From: Cryptomeria japonica
Lineage: Eukaryota > Streptophyta > Pinopsida > Cupressales > Cupressaceae
DNA: 64,000 nt
NCBI RefSeq assembly: GCF_030272615.1
Contig: NC_081415.1
Coordinates: 232,881,303 to 232,945,302 of the forward strand
Direction: 5' to 3'
Under the pieces are notes generated by a model that worked only from the letters and a program-made list of their open reading frames with translations, did not search any database and was not told where the DNA came from. This document shows positions 23,888 to 33,500 of the stretch, one piece after another; the first letter of the stretch is position 1, and each line of letters opens with the position of its first letter. Position numbers and translations under genes: made by a program.

Positions 23888-24310
23888 TTGATGCCACCAG
23901 TTCCAGATCAACCTCTATTACTATACATATCAGCTACTTCAATAGCACTGGGGGCACTCTTAGCACAACAAGTTGTTGAGGGCAAAGAAAAGGCAGTATA
24001 CTATATCAGTCGCACATTGGAGGGATATGAGCTAAACTACACATCAATTGAGCGTGCATGTCTTGCTGTGGTCTTTGCTTCGTAGAAATTACGACATTAC
24101 ATGCTAACTCATAAGACTAAGTTGGTTGCAAGGATCGATCCATTGAAATACCTTCTTAATAAAGCAACACTTACTAGGCGACTAGCCAAATGGGTGATCC
24201 TCTTGAGTGAATTCAAAATTGAATATGTGGACAGAAAAGCAATAAAAGGACAAGCTATCGCAAATTAGTTAGTAGATGCTCCCATGTTAGATGATGTTCC
24301 TCTAATTTGA
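23888..24310 (+). pseudogene. RNase H (retroviral-type) of element B
   Basis: PLLLYISATSIALGALLAQ, YYISRTLEGYELNYTSIERACLAVVF and, after a TAG at 24083, KLRHYML form the RT-linked RNase H fold seen in all gypsy elements. Stops near 24083, 24268 and 24308. It removes RNA from the RNA/DNA hybrid; in dual-RNase-H elements this copy often degenerates into a tether. Confidence 0.8.
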
Positions 24311-24344
24311 GAATTTCCAGATGAATCCATTTTAACAGTGTCAC

Positions 24345-24943
24345 ATGCAAAGCCTTGGCAACTATACTTTGATGGCTCATACACACAGCATGGGGTAGGA
24401 GCTGGCATCCTCTTCATAACTCCTCAAGGGGATTCTATACCAAAATCATATTGATTATCATTTCCCTGCACTAATAACATAGCGGAATATGAGGCATTAA
24501 CAACTGGATTACGAATTGCAGTTCAGTGGAAGATCTAGGAACTTCGTGTTTTTGGGGACTCTCAACTTGTAATTCGTCAAACAACTAATAACTACCAAAC
24601 AAAGGACAATAAATTAATGCCTTATAAAAGAATGGTGGATGACTTGAAACAACAGTTCATGAAGATAGACTTTGAGCAGATACCCAGAGAGAAGAATCGA
24701 GCTGCGGATGCCATGGCTACAATTGCTTCACTAATTGATCTACCACCGAATGAGACCCGCTATGAGTTCTTGGTGGATAACCTTTTGGTTCCCTCATATG
24801 AAATCACTCCTGCCGAGATGATATGTATTGTCGGTCTTGAGTCCCAGTTATATGGTTCCATTTTCGCATACCTTCATGACAATATCCTACCTCCTGACCT
24901 ATCCAATAACCAACATCGCACTTTCATTCGCCAATCTTCTTGA
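24345..24943 (+). pseudogene. Second, archaeal-type RNase H of element B
   Basis: LYFDGSYTQHGVGAGILF, NNIAEYEALTTGL, RVFGDSQLVIRQ and ADAMATIA show the D, E, D catalytic pattern of archaeal/plant-type RNase H. Presence of this extra domain after the normal RNase H is established for the plant Tat lineage, and it is the best evidence for placing B there. Stops near 24452, 24537 and 24941 break it. Confidence 0.8.
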
Positions 24944-26095
24944 TATATCATTTTAGCTGATATCCTACACCGTCGAGGTCTAGATGGCACTCTTCTTAGA
25001 TGTTTAGAAAGCGATGAAGCTCAGATTGCGTTACATGAAGTACATGAAGGGATATGTGGTCCACATTCTAGTGGTCCTACCTTAGCCAAGAAACTCATCA
25101 GGACTGGATATTACTGGCCCAATATGGAAAAAGATTCATATCAGTTTGTTAAGAAATGTAAGCAATGCCAACTTCATGGAGACTTCATCCATGTGCCAGC
25201 ACAAGAACTTCAACCAATTGCGACTCCTTGGCCCTTTTGTCAGTGGGGACTCAATCTCATAGGCAAGATTCACCCTCCATCTTCCAACGGTCATAAATTC
25301 ATCATCACTGCCACAGAGTATTTCACAAAATGGATTGAAGTCATTCATCTCACACAAGTCACTGAAAAACAAATTGCTACATTCATTCTCAACTATATCA
25401 TTTGTCGATATGGTATTCCTGTTTGCATCATCACTGATAACAGGTGTCCCTTCAAAAATCAGGATGTTCATGAACTCTGTGACCGCTTCCATATTACCCA
25501 TCATTTTTCATAGCTTATTATCCCTAAGGTAATGATCAAGCTGAGGCATCTAATAAAACAATCCTCAAAATCTTGAAAATGATAGTCGACGACGCTGGCC
25601 GTAATTGGCATATCCAACTTAATCCCGCACTTTGGGCTCACCACACAAGCATCCGCACACCTATAGGAGCTACACCCTATTCACTTGTCTACGACACTGA
25701 AGCTATCTTGCCTATTGAGGTCGAGTTACCCTCTTTATGAGTCTCTTTGCAAAACATTATTAGTGATGAAGACTACATGGTCTCTCGCTTGCACGAACTT
25801 GAACTATAGGATGAACGAAGACAAACTGCTTTTAATCATCTCAAGGCTTATCAACAATGAATGAGTCACAACTACAATCATAAAGTCAAGCCTCACACAT
25901 TTGAGGTAGGTGACTTGGTCCTCAGAGAAAAATCAACAAGACAGAGAGAAAAAGGGCAAGTTCGAACCGAACTGGCTTGGTCCTTACATCATCACAACAT
26001 CATATGGATCTTGTGCATATCAACTTTTAACCACAGAGGGCGAACCTTTGGAGGATCTTATCAACAACATGCACCTTCATAGGTTTTACACATAG
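24944..26095 (+). pseudogene. Integrase of element B
   Basis: The HHCC zinc module (HEVHEGICG...CKQCQLHG, 25036-25185) is intact. In the catalytic core the first Asp is Asn (WGLNLIG near 25246), while TDNRCPF and QAEASNK keep the second Asp and the Glu. The C-terminal part (KVKPHTFEVGDLVL, LEDLINNMHLHRFY) ends at 26095. Stops occur at 25511, about 25736, 25807 and 25857. It joined element DNA to the genome; no chromodomain is seen. Confidence 0.82.
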
Positions 26096-27811
26096 CTCTT
26101 TAGAGTATCCCAATTCAAAAGTACAAAAAAAAAAATTTAAAAATTTAAAAATACAAAAAAATCATAAAATAAAAAAATAAAAAAAATTGAAAAATAAAAA
26201 AAGTAAAGAGAAAAACATTTTGTCCAACGGTGAAAACCACTTCGGTGGCACCCTGGGCAAGTACCATGGTGAAAACCGGGTCAACAACGCCATGTGTAGA
26301 GACATTGCTCCTCCCTCCTTCGGGATTCCATTTCATCCTTTCACTTTACACACACTCACAACTTATCCACTCCTATCATGGCTTGTTATTGATCTACCCA
26401 AGATTGGTTAGCCATTCATAATAAACCTCCCTTTTCACCCCTTTCCATCCATAATAAATCAGCTCCTATCTGTGTCTAAGGAAAATCCTACGTTTAGTGA
26501 TGGGTGTGGAACTGAGAGCATCACATGTTCTAAGGAGTATAATTTCTTCTAGCTTTCTTCAGTCTATTCACGCACAATCCGCAATAAAGCAACACTTGCA
26601 TTGCCAATCCACAATAAAATTCCATCTTCTTTGCAATAAAGTATCAGTTGCATGGATTCAGTCAGTTTCAGATGAGACACAACAACAACAATGGGCTTCA
26701 ACAAATCAAATCTTTCAACAAACTTAGACAACATTATGGTTCAGTGCTATCTATCCTTTTTGTGAAAGTAAACATTGTGACCACAATCAAATAAGACTTA
26801 TACAAATGAAAAGAGACACTAAACTTGAGGACTACAGTGGATGTTGGTGTCGAGTCTTGGTTTTCTTTTGATTTTAATTTTTTGGTGACATGTCTTTTAG
26901 CATTTCTAGGATGTCTCTGACTAGAGATTCTAGCTCTAGGATGTCTTTGACTAGAAAGGCGAGGATGGGGTATCATCACCTATTTTTCTTTTGCTGTCTG
27001 CAGATTGTCTCTTAGTAATGCTATGACTTGTCCAAGGATATGAGGACACTGAGAGTCTAGTATGCACTAGGGCATTCCTTGTTTGTGACTGTCTTATCTC
27101 TATGCAAACAGGTACAATGACTTTTTGGGTCGAACATATGCCTCGATTGTCATAACCTACTTGCCATAATAAAGCTCAATGATGATAATGCACAAGAAGC
27201 TCTTTTCACTTTCATATCTTCTATCTTCCATCCCCATTTCTTGATTGACTTCCATCGTCCTTCTTGAGTCTGTGTAGCCTGCTATCACATGACTGAGTAT
27301 AATGACACACCAAAAATATTTGCATTTCACGTAGTTTACATTTGCATTACCACATATTAAGCATTTCATACATACATATAGATATCACAATTGCATCACA
27401 TCCTGCATACCACACATGCTAGCACATTTTACATTCTCATCATGTAAATAGTCATTTGCATTATCATATTCATCTACATTTCATACATTCACAATTGCAT
27501 ATGCATAACATATTAAAAACATAAAAGATAAAAAATAGTGCATTACATCATGCACATTTTTGCATCCATATCATAAGCATCACATAGAAACATACATCAT
27601 GAAACATCTCATCACATAGAAACATACATTATGAAACATCTCATCACATAGGTAGGCATACATATAGCTGCCACAAAGAATCATCTCATATATATATAAT
27701 CAAAAGTGTCATGATACAATGATGTCAAAATCATATGGCTACAATCACCCGAAGGTGTCTACATCATAATACAAAATGGTACAAAACTGATACATAGGGA
27801 GCCCTCTATGG
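26096..27811. other. Spacer between pol and antisense gene of element B
   Basis: An A-rich run (26120-26220), then GGTGAAAACCACTTCGGTGG and similar leader-like words. CATT/CACAT-rich low-complexity sequence follows from about 27290 to 27720, with a direct duplication (CACATAGAAACATACAT at 27572 and 27606 regions). No supported gene. Confidence 0.5.
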
Positions 27812-29754
27812 CTATGATGAACTCCCTCCCTCAGAGCCACTTGGCCTCGATGGAGTCTGAGCCCTAGAAGGACCCGGCCCAGGATCATCTCTCCTGCCCC
27901 CTCTATATGGTGGTGGTGGCGGACCCATAACCCCACCGCTGGATACCTGTCTCCTCTGACTCCCTCCTGTAGCCATTGTTGTCCATGATGGTCTGCGAAA
28001 GCTCCTCACTCGCTACTCTGGTGGCACTGCCCCATAGTATAGGTCTCGACAATAACCTATCTCCTCCCCTGCCCGCAGAACATAGGCATATCCAGCCCCT
28101 GTGTCCTCTGCCACCTGCCTCCCAGCCCTCAGTCCTGTCTCAACCTGTGTATAACACTGGATGGCCTGATCCCGCTCCCGCTCAGTATCCCTTAGCTGTC
28201 TCCTAAGACTAGCTATCTTCCTCTCCAGATCCTGGATCTCATCTGCCCATCCCTGACAGATCTCCCTCAACTCAAGTAGCTCATCCTCCTCCTCCTCGGC
28301 CCCCTGTGCCTCTTCTTGTGGCTCCCCCTATACTGGTGTCTGTGCCTATGCCTCTACCTGTACCTGCCTCTGTCCCTATCCCTACACCTGTCTAGGACCC
28401 TGTGCTGCTGGTACCTATAGTGGCAATCCACCTCGGCCCCTCACCACCCGAGCCTGTCTCTCCTCTCCACCCTCTCTCCGTGGAGCCACTCTCCTCTCTC
28501 CTACTGCACCCCACCTCCTTTGTCGGCCTCTCCCCCCACCATCTCCATCATCATCTTCATCCCCCCCACCATCTCTATCTATCTGCTCCCCTGGGTTTAT
28601 TAGTTGTGGGAATGGATGCTCAGCCCAATAGGCAGTGTACTCTGCATCCATACCTACATCCTCAATCTCCGACCACATATCCCAAGGCATGGGCACCATC
28701 TCTACTAGTTGCATCACTGCCCGATCATATGATAGCAATGGCCCAAAGTGTGCTTGATCCCTAACTATCTGAGCATACATCCCGGAACCCCGTGGCATCC
28801 ACTGAATCCTGCCAAACTGCTTGCATATCCTGTCAACCAACTGCCTCTCTAGTACATAGGGCATCCGCCCAATCAGATACCTGCTCTTGAAGGTGTATGG
28901 CAGCTCCACTACATCATCCTCCCACTGCTCGCACTCTCGGTATGATCTCCATATCACAGTGTCGATCTCATCCAGGACTCGACGCCAATGCTCTAACCTG
29001 CCAATTCGTGGCTGTGATGTAATCATATTATATAGATGAGAAAAGATGTGTCCATGACCCCTTCCCCTGAAATGTATCGGTCAGGTAACAGGCAGATGCT
29101 CATATGCCCACACTTGCAACAATGTAACTCCACAACCCAATCCTATGGATCCATGATAAACAAATTGATGCAGCTCATAGTATAAGTGTGCCAGCACGCA
29201 CGGTCCCCAGGCATATCTGGTATGCTGTGTAACTAGTGTCTCTAAGGTGCTCCCCCAGCCCACAACCAATCTCCGTGTCGCCCTGTCTGGATACTGGAAC
29301 CCACTGATCACTCCTCCTAGCACTGCTGGTAGTGCCAGTCCTATCGCTGCCATTGTGTCCCATGCCATGTGTCCGACCCTCATCTCTAGTCTCGGATCTT
29401 GGAACACTTGTCTCAGGGCCTCCCTGTCTCCATCTCGATCATAGGGTATCAACTCCCTGTCGATCGGTATCCTCAATATCCTGTATACATCCTCCAAGGT
29501 GACTGTCATCTCACCCATCGACAAATGAAAAGTGCATGTCTCAGAATGCCATCTCTCGGCCAAAGCAGTCAGCAACCCCATGTTTGCCTGAAACTCAGGC
29601 ACATACAGAATGTATCGTAAACCCATAACCTCAATAGCAGCCCTATCCTCGAATGTCAACTCTGGTCGTAACCTCTGAGTCGATGGGAATCTCTCCCATG
29701 ACTCCAGCATAGGCAAATACTCCTGCAGTCAAGCAAGACAATCATGTCAGTCAA

Positions 29755-30220
29755 GGTGACACTCACTGTTCATCACAAAGTGTTGCTTCTATCCTAGTGA
29801 CACTCACTGTTCATCACAAAGTGTTGCTTCTATCCTAGTGGTACTCTCTATTCATCACAAAGTACTACATGTTTTGCACTCCCTGTTCATCACAAAGTGC
29901 TACTCATATTTGCACTCCCTGTTCATCACAAAGTGCTGCTCCTATTGGTACTCCCTGTTCATCACAAAGTACTATGTCTTGGTACTCACCGTTCATCACA
30001 AAGTGCCTCGATCTATCCTATCTTAGGGCCTCTGCTTGAGTGTATCCTCTTGAGTAGTTTCCTAATTGGTAACGTATGTTCTATCACAGAATTGTCAATC
30101 CTAGCCCTATCTACTATCCTAGTCTTCCCTAGAGGACTTGCTTGAGTGTATCCTCTTAGCAGCTTATCCAATCGATAGCGTATGTTCATCACAGAACTGC
30201 CGATTTAACCTTGAAGACAT
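29755..30220. repeat. Tandem arrays inside the antisense intron of element B
   Basis: Six units of about 40-55 bp each carry CTGTTCATCACAAAGTG (29757-30002). Two ~105-bp-spaced copies of GAGTGTATCCTCTT ... CGTATGTTC (30037 and 30145) follow. Unrelated to the GCGCTA array at the same place in element A. Confidence 0.75.
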
Positions 30221-30224
30221 AAAC

Positions 30225-30470
30225 GTGCCTTCATGACATAAACGTGCTTACAGAGTGCACAAATGCGCCTGCTCTACATAGATGCGCCTAAAATACACAG
30301 ACGTGCCTATGCTCTGCATAAAAACGCCTGTCCTGCATAGACGTGCCCATATTTCACAAACGTGCCTACACAACATAGACGCGCTCGTATCTGGCACATA
30401 CACTTTTCCCATCATAGACGTGCCTAACCAACATAGACGTGCCTGGCACCAACACAGACGCGCCTACATA
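30225..30470 (-). repeat. Inverted CGTCTGTG array inside the antisense intron
   Basis: About twelve copies of CACAGACGTGCCT-like words (CATAGACGTGCCT, CACAAACGTGCCT, CACAGACGCGCCT) at about 20-bp spacing. The reverse complement, AGGCACGTCTGTG, is the word of the leader arrays at 16478-18110. Confidence 0.7.
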
Positions 30471-30576
30471 TTTTTGACATTTATTATTATCCTAAAGCGC
30501 ATTTATTGCACTACCTAGCATGCATTTATGACAACAATTAATGCGACAAAGTACAAGAAGTTTTTGTGGTACTTAC

Positions 30577-30642
30577 CGGCTCTCCTGCATCTGCTGGCCT
30601 TTGATATCGGTGAACGCGATCGAATTTGTGAACCAATGCCAT
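30577..30642 (-). CDS. Exon 1 of the antisense PMD gene (element B)
   Basis: ATG at 30642-30640 on the minus strand, 22 codons without a stop (includes HKFDRVHRYQRPADAGEP), then a strong GTAAGT donor in phase 0. Exon 2 opens with GAG as in element A. The conserved structure in two diverged elements is the main support; there is no transcript evidence. Confidence 0.62.
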
Positions 30643-30730
30643 CGTTGCTGACTACTGCTGCTCTATTCTCATTCTGCACTCTGATCTCTTGGATGTGTGG
30701 ATGACAATGAGGATGTATTCCCCTCGTGGT

Positions 30731-30774
30731 CTATCTTATAGACTGACCTAGCCCTAGCCCTAGCCCTAGCCCTC
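30731..30774 (-). promoter_or_regulatory. Candidate antisense promoter: TATA box plus CTAGGG repeats (element B)
   Basis: Minus strand: four CTAGGG repeats (30774-30750), then CTATAAGATAG (30741-30731), then ATG 89 bp on. The same order and spacing occur in element A at 6251-6282. Confidence 0.5.
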
Positions 30775-30990
30775 GTTTTCCGAGTTAGTCTTCATTATCC
30801 CATGACTCTGTCACTCTATCCTATCTAGTCAGTCCATTCTAGCCTTTCTTTCTTATTGAGAGATTATCTGCGATCTTTCCAGACATTTTCATCCAATCTC
30901 TCGAGGGGGCATATCATTCCCATATTGGGGCAACTTTGTATCAGTTCATATTATCTTCTTTGAAACAACGCGACAAGCTGCATTATCTCA

Positions 30991-31003
30991 AAGAGGGGCA
31001 AAA
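30991..31003 (+). other. Polypurine tract of element B
   Basis: AAGAGGGGCAAAA immediately before the 3' LTR; primes plus-strand synthesis. Confidence 0.8.
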
Positions 31004-31791
31004 TGCAGACACCTAAAATTGTCATGTCTAATTAAATAAATATTTTATTTATTTAATTACTTTAGCCTAATTCTTCTATTAATTAAATAAATCTTTATTT
31101 ATTTAATTAATTAATTTATTCTCTTCTAGCTTTATTTCTCATTTAAATAAATACATTTATTTATTTAAATTATCATTTTCTAAATTAAATAAATATCTTA
31201 TTTATTTAATTGATCCCAATTTTTCTATTAATTAAATGAATCTTTATTTATTTAATTAAATCATTAACCTTTTCTACTCATGACACATGTCATTTATCTC
31301 TGAATTCATACTCTACCTACCCTCTCATTATTTTCTTATTTTCTCTACCTACCCTCTAATCATAGCCGACCCTTTATCTTTTACACCTCTCAATCTTATC
31401 CCTCCATTTCTTATAGTGTCTTCTATATAAGGAGATGCTTCCTTCATTATCAAACCCTAACTAACTAACTACTTGATTACTCGACTACACTACGCCTTTT
31501 GCACTTTCATATGCGATCCTACTTGCAACCACATTTCCATTCTATGTTGAGCTCTTGTGCACATAAAATATGAGAGCAAATATATCAAGCAAGATCAATG
31601 GAGATAGGAAGAATGGAGATCCAAACCCTATTGGACATGTGATGGTATAATCTTTGTGATTTCATTTGATTTGCATTGTCTTAGGTAATCTTCATATGTT
31701 ATGGTGGATCTTTGTTGTTGTTAGGCTAGGGTTTTGTGGTTGAATCCATTTAGTTTTTCAATACTGTTGTTATCCATTTTCACCGTATACA
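31004..31791 (+). repeat. 3' LTR of element B
   Basis: Same length as the 5' LTR (788 bp), begins TGCAGACACC, ends GTATACA, followed by the duplication CTAAT at 31792-31796. TATATAAG is at 31424. By eye about 96% identical to the 5' LTR. Confidence 0.92.
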
Positions 31792-32045
31792 CTAATTACT
31801 CTTATATTTATATAATCTAACATATTTAAAACTTTTCATAGACTGCTTGACACATCAAAAGCAACTAAGGCAAGAGTAGAAAATCACGGGCAACACAAAC
31901 TCAGCTCTGGTGGTTATATGAAAGTTACCGCACAAATTCTAATTATCAATAAATGAAACATCGCATCGAAATAATGAATTGCAAACAATTTTTTTAATCA
32001 TTAAATAATACAAGCAAAATTCATGATATTAAGCAAAAAATGCAG

Positions 32046-32380
32046 GGCTCTGAATTCAATAGAGTGCCCATAGAAGATGACATGAAAACTACCTTCCGAG
32101 AGAGCTATAGAGTCAAGGATGAACATCTAAAAGGATTGAGTGGGCAAACAAAAGAATCTAGTGCATCCGTCAATCATGTAAATAAGCTAAATGAAAATTA
32201 TTTAAAATTAAATACTTGAGAAATAATCTATTCGATGTTAATTTCCAACATAATGTGACTATATTTGTTTTAAATAATCAAGCAATCATAACAATGCACA
32301 TGACATTGGAATGCAACCTGCACAAGGTGTAACACAACTTGCACATGATGAAGTTCGTGGTGTGCATCCCAGTACTAGAG
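32046..32380 (+). pseudogene. SET-gene exons just after element B
   Basis: Exon 32046-32177 (after ATGCAG, before GTAAAT) is exactly 44 open codons in phase 0 (contains NRVPIEDDMKTTF, YRVKDEHLKGL). A second open stretch (about 32284-32380, acceptor unclear) reads NAHDIGMQPAQGVTQLAHDE and ends in phase 1 before GTATTC. That phase fits the next exon. They are hydrophilic, with no known domain. Confidence 0.45.
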
Positions 32381-32487
32381 GTATTCACATGCTAAACAAT
32401 TTTTTTTATGTAATGATTATTACAATTAAACATCTTTAATTAAAATTGGTATAGCAATTAATGTAACCTTTTTTGTTTTTATTTTAG

Positions 32488-32999
32488 AGCATGTAGACCG
32501 TGGTGAACAAGTTGAGCATGATCTAGGTAGACAACATCAGGAACGTGATGGGGCCCCACCAGGTAAAGAGGATCACTGTTATTCCTTTAAATGAATTTAA
32601 TTGCAATTGGTGTATTGATTAATGTAATCTTTCGTGTTTCAACTCTAGAGGATTTAGAGGGTGTTCAGGATGTTGAAGATGAGCATGTAATGATTATTAT
32701 GATTAAACATCTTTAATTGAAATTGGTGTAGTAATTAATGTAACCTTTTTTGTTTTTATTTTAGAGCATGTAGACCATGGTGAGAAAGTTGAGCATGATC
32801 CAGGTAGACAACATCAATAATGTGATCGAGCCCCACCAGGTAAAGAGGACCACTATTATTCCTTTAAACGAATTTAATTGCAATTTGTGTATTGATTAAT
32901 GTAATCTTCGTATTTCAACTCTAGAGGATTTAGAGGGTATTCAGGATGTTGAGGATGAGGCTAGAAAAAATGATCAGGAAGATGATGTGGCCCCATCAG
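32488..32999 (+). pseudogene. Tandemly duplicated 75-bp symmetric exons
   Basis: Three exons of exactly 75 bp, each phase 1-1: 32488-32562, 32765-32839 and 32925-32999. A truncated one starts at 32649. All end CC[AT][CT]CAG before GTAAAG. They encode a 25-residue acidic module such as HVDRGEQVEHDLGRQHQERD. The block 32400-32680 is repeated at 32690-32940 (period about 277 bp), intron parts included. Copy 2 has a TAA at 32818-32820. Symmetric phase lets such exons multiply without breaking the frame. Confidence 0.6.
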
Positions 33000-33095
33000 G
33001 TAAAGAGCACCCCTGTAATTTTCTTTTAATTAATGAAATACTTGTAACAATAATAATAAAACTCATGAATTTAACCCATTTCTTTGTTATTGCAG

Positions 33096-33259
33096 CGAAC
33101 CCCCCTTTGCATACATGTCCTCATTGTGAGTACAAGACTAGGCATACATTAACTAGATCACGAGTAGATGACAAAAGAACTGAAGTGGGGACAAATGATG
33201 AAGACAATGATCGTCCACTTAGTCTTTACCTCCAAGCTTCAAAAACAAAGAAAAAATAA
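33096..33259 (+). pseudogene. Last exon of the SET gene
   Basis: After TTATTGCAG, joins in phase 1 to exon 32999 and runs 54 codons to TAA at 33257-33259. Contains CPHCEYKTRHT (a lone C-X2-C) and a basic end (SKTKKK). No known domain; the short Cys pair may be part of a zinc site. Confidence 0.5.
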
Positions 33260-33296
33260 AAATGATTGTAATCTTATTATATGTTAACAACTAGAT

Positions 33297-33500
33297 TTTA
33301 TGTGTTAATGAATTTAATTATGTGTTAATGAATGTTAATGAATGATGTGTTAATGAATGTTGATGAATGTTACTTGTTAATGAATTTTAATGAATGATAT
33401 GTGTTAATGAATGTTGATGAATGTTACATGTTAATGAATGTTATGTGTTAATGAATGTTATGTGATAATGAATGAATGCTATGTTTCATTAATGGATGAA
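33297..33500. repeat. TTAATGAATG minisatellite
   Basis: About twelve imperfect units of GTGTTAATGAATGTTA or GATGAATGTTAC directly after the last SET exon. Confidence 0.75.

Larger units (their letters stand above)
27812..30642 (-). pseudogene. Antisense plant mobile domain (PMD) gene of element B, two exons
   Basis: Minus strand. Exon 1 is 30642-30577 (22 codons). A phase-0 intron 30576-29723 uses GTAAGT and CTGCAG. Exon 2 starts with GAG at 29722 and stays in one frame to 27812, about 635 codons. PMD core: ALAERWHSETCTFHLSMGEM, TLEDVYRILRIP and LAHLYYELHQF...LLQVWAYEHLP. Next come WRRVLDEIDTVIWRSY and AYWAEHPFPQL, an acidic and Arg-rich linker, a coiled coil (DLERKIASLRRQLRDTERER) and a Gly/Pro tail with SSGGVMGPPPPP. 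Stops lie near 29081, at a cluster about 28300-28415, and near 28013. PMD proteins (MAIN/MAIL family) act in silencing; a role here in countering or steering host silencing is speculation. Confidence 0.82.
15522..31791 (+). mobile_element. Element B: complete 16,270-bp Tat-type Ty3/gypsy retrotransposon
   Basis: Two 788-bp LTRs (15522-16309 and 31004-31791) begin TG and end CA. They are flanked by a perfect 5-bp duplication CTAAT (15517-15521 and 31792-31796). Order: LTR, primer site, 2.3-kb leader, gag, protease, G-patch, reverse transcriptase, RNase H, second RNase H, integrase, spacer, antisense PMD gene, polypurine tract, LTR. The second (archaeal-type) RNase H and an antisense extra frame are known marks of the plant Tat lineage. 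By eye the LTRs differ at about 30 sites plus two 2-bp gaps (about 4%). About twenty in-frame stops and a frameshift make gag-pol non-functional. It sits inside an intron of the SET pseudogene, same strand. Confidence 0.93.

Noticed and set aside
28402-28764. Pro/Ser/His-rich plus-strand frame
   Set aside because: Shadow of the antisense PMD gene of element B.
29755-30470. CRISPR-like spaced repeats
   Set aside because: Degenerate tandem repeats in a plant retrotransposon; spacers are not unique and no cas genes exist here.
30750-30774. Interstitial telomere repeat
   Set aside because: Only four CCCTAG units, and the same place in element A has two CCCTAA units; better explained as promoter motif.
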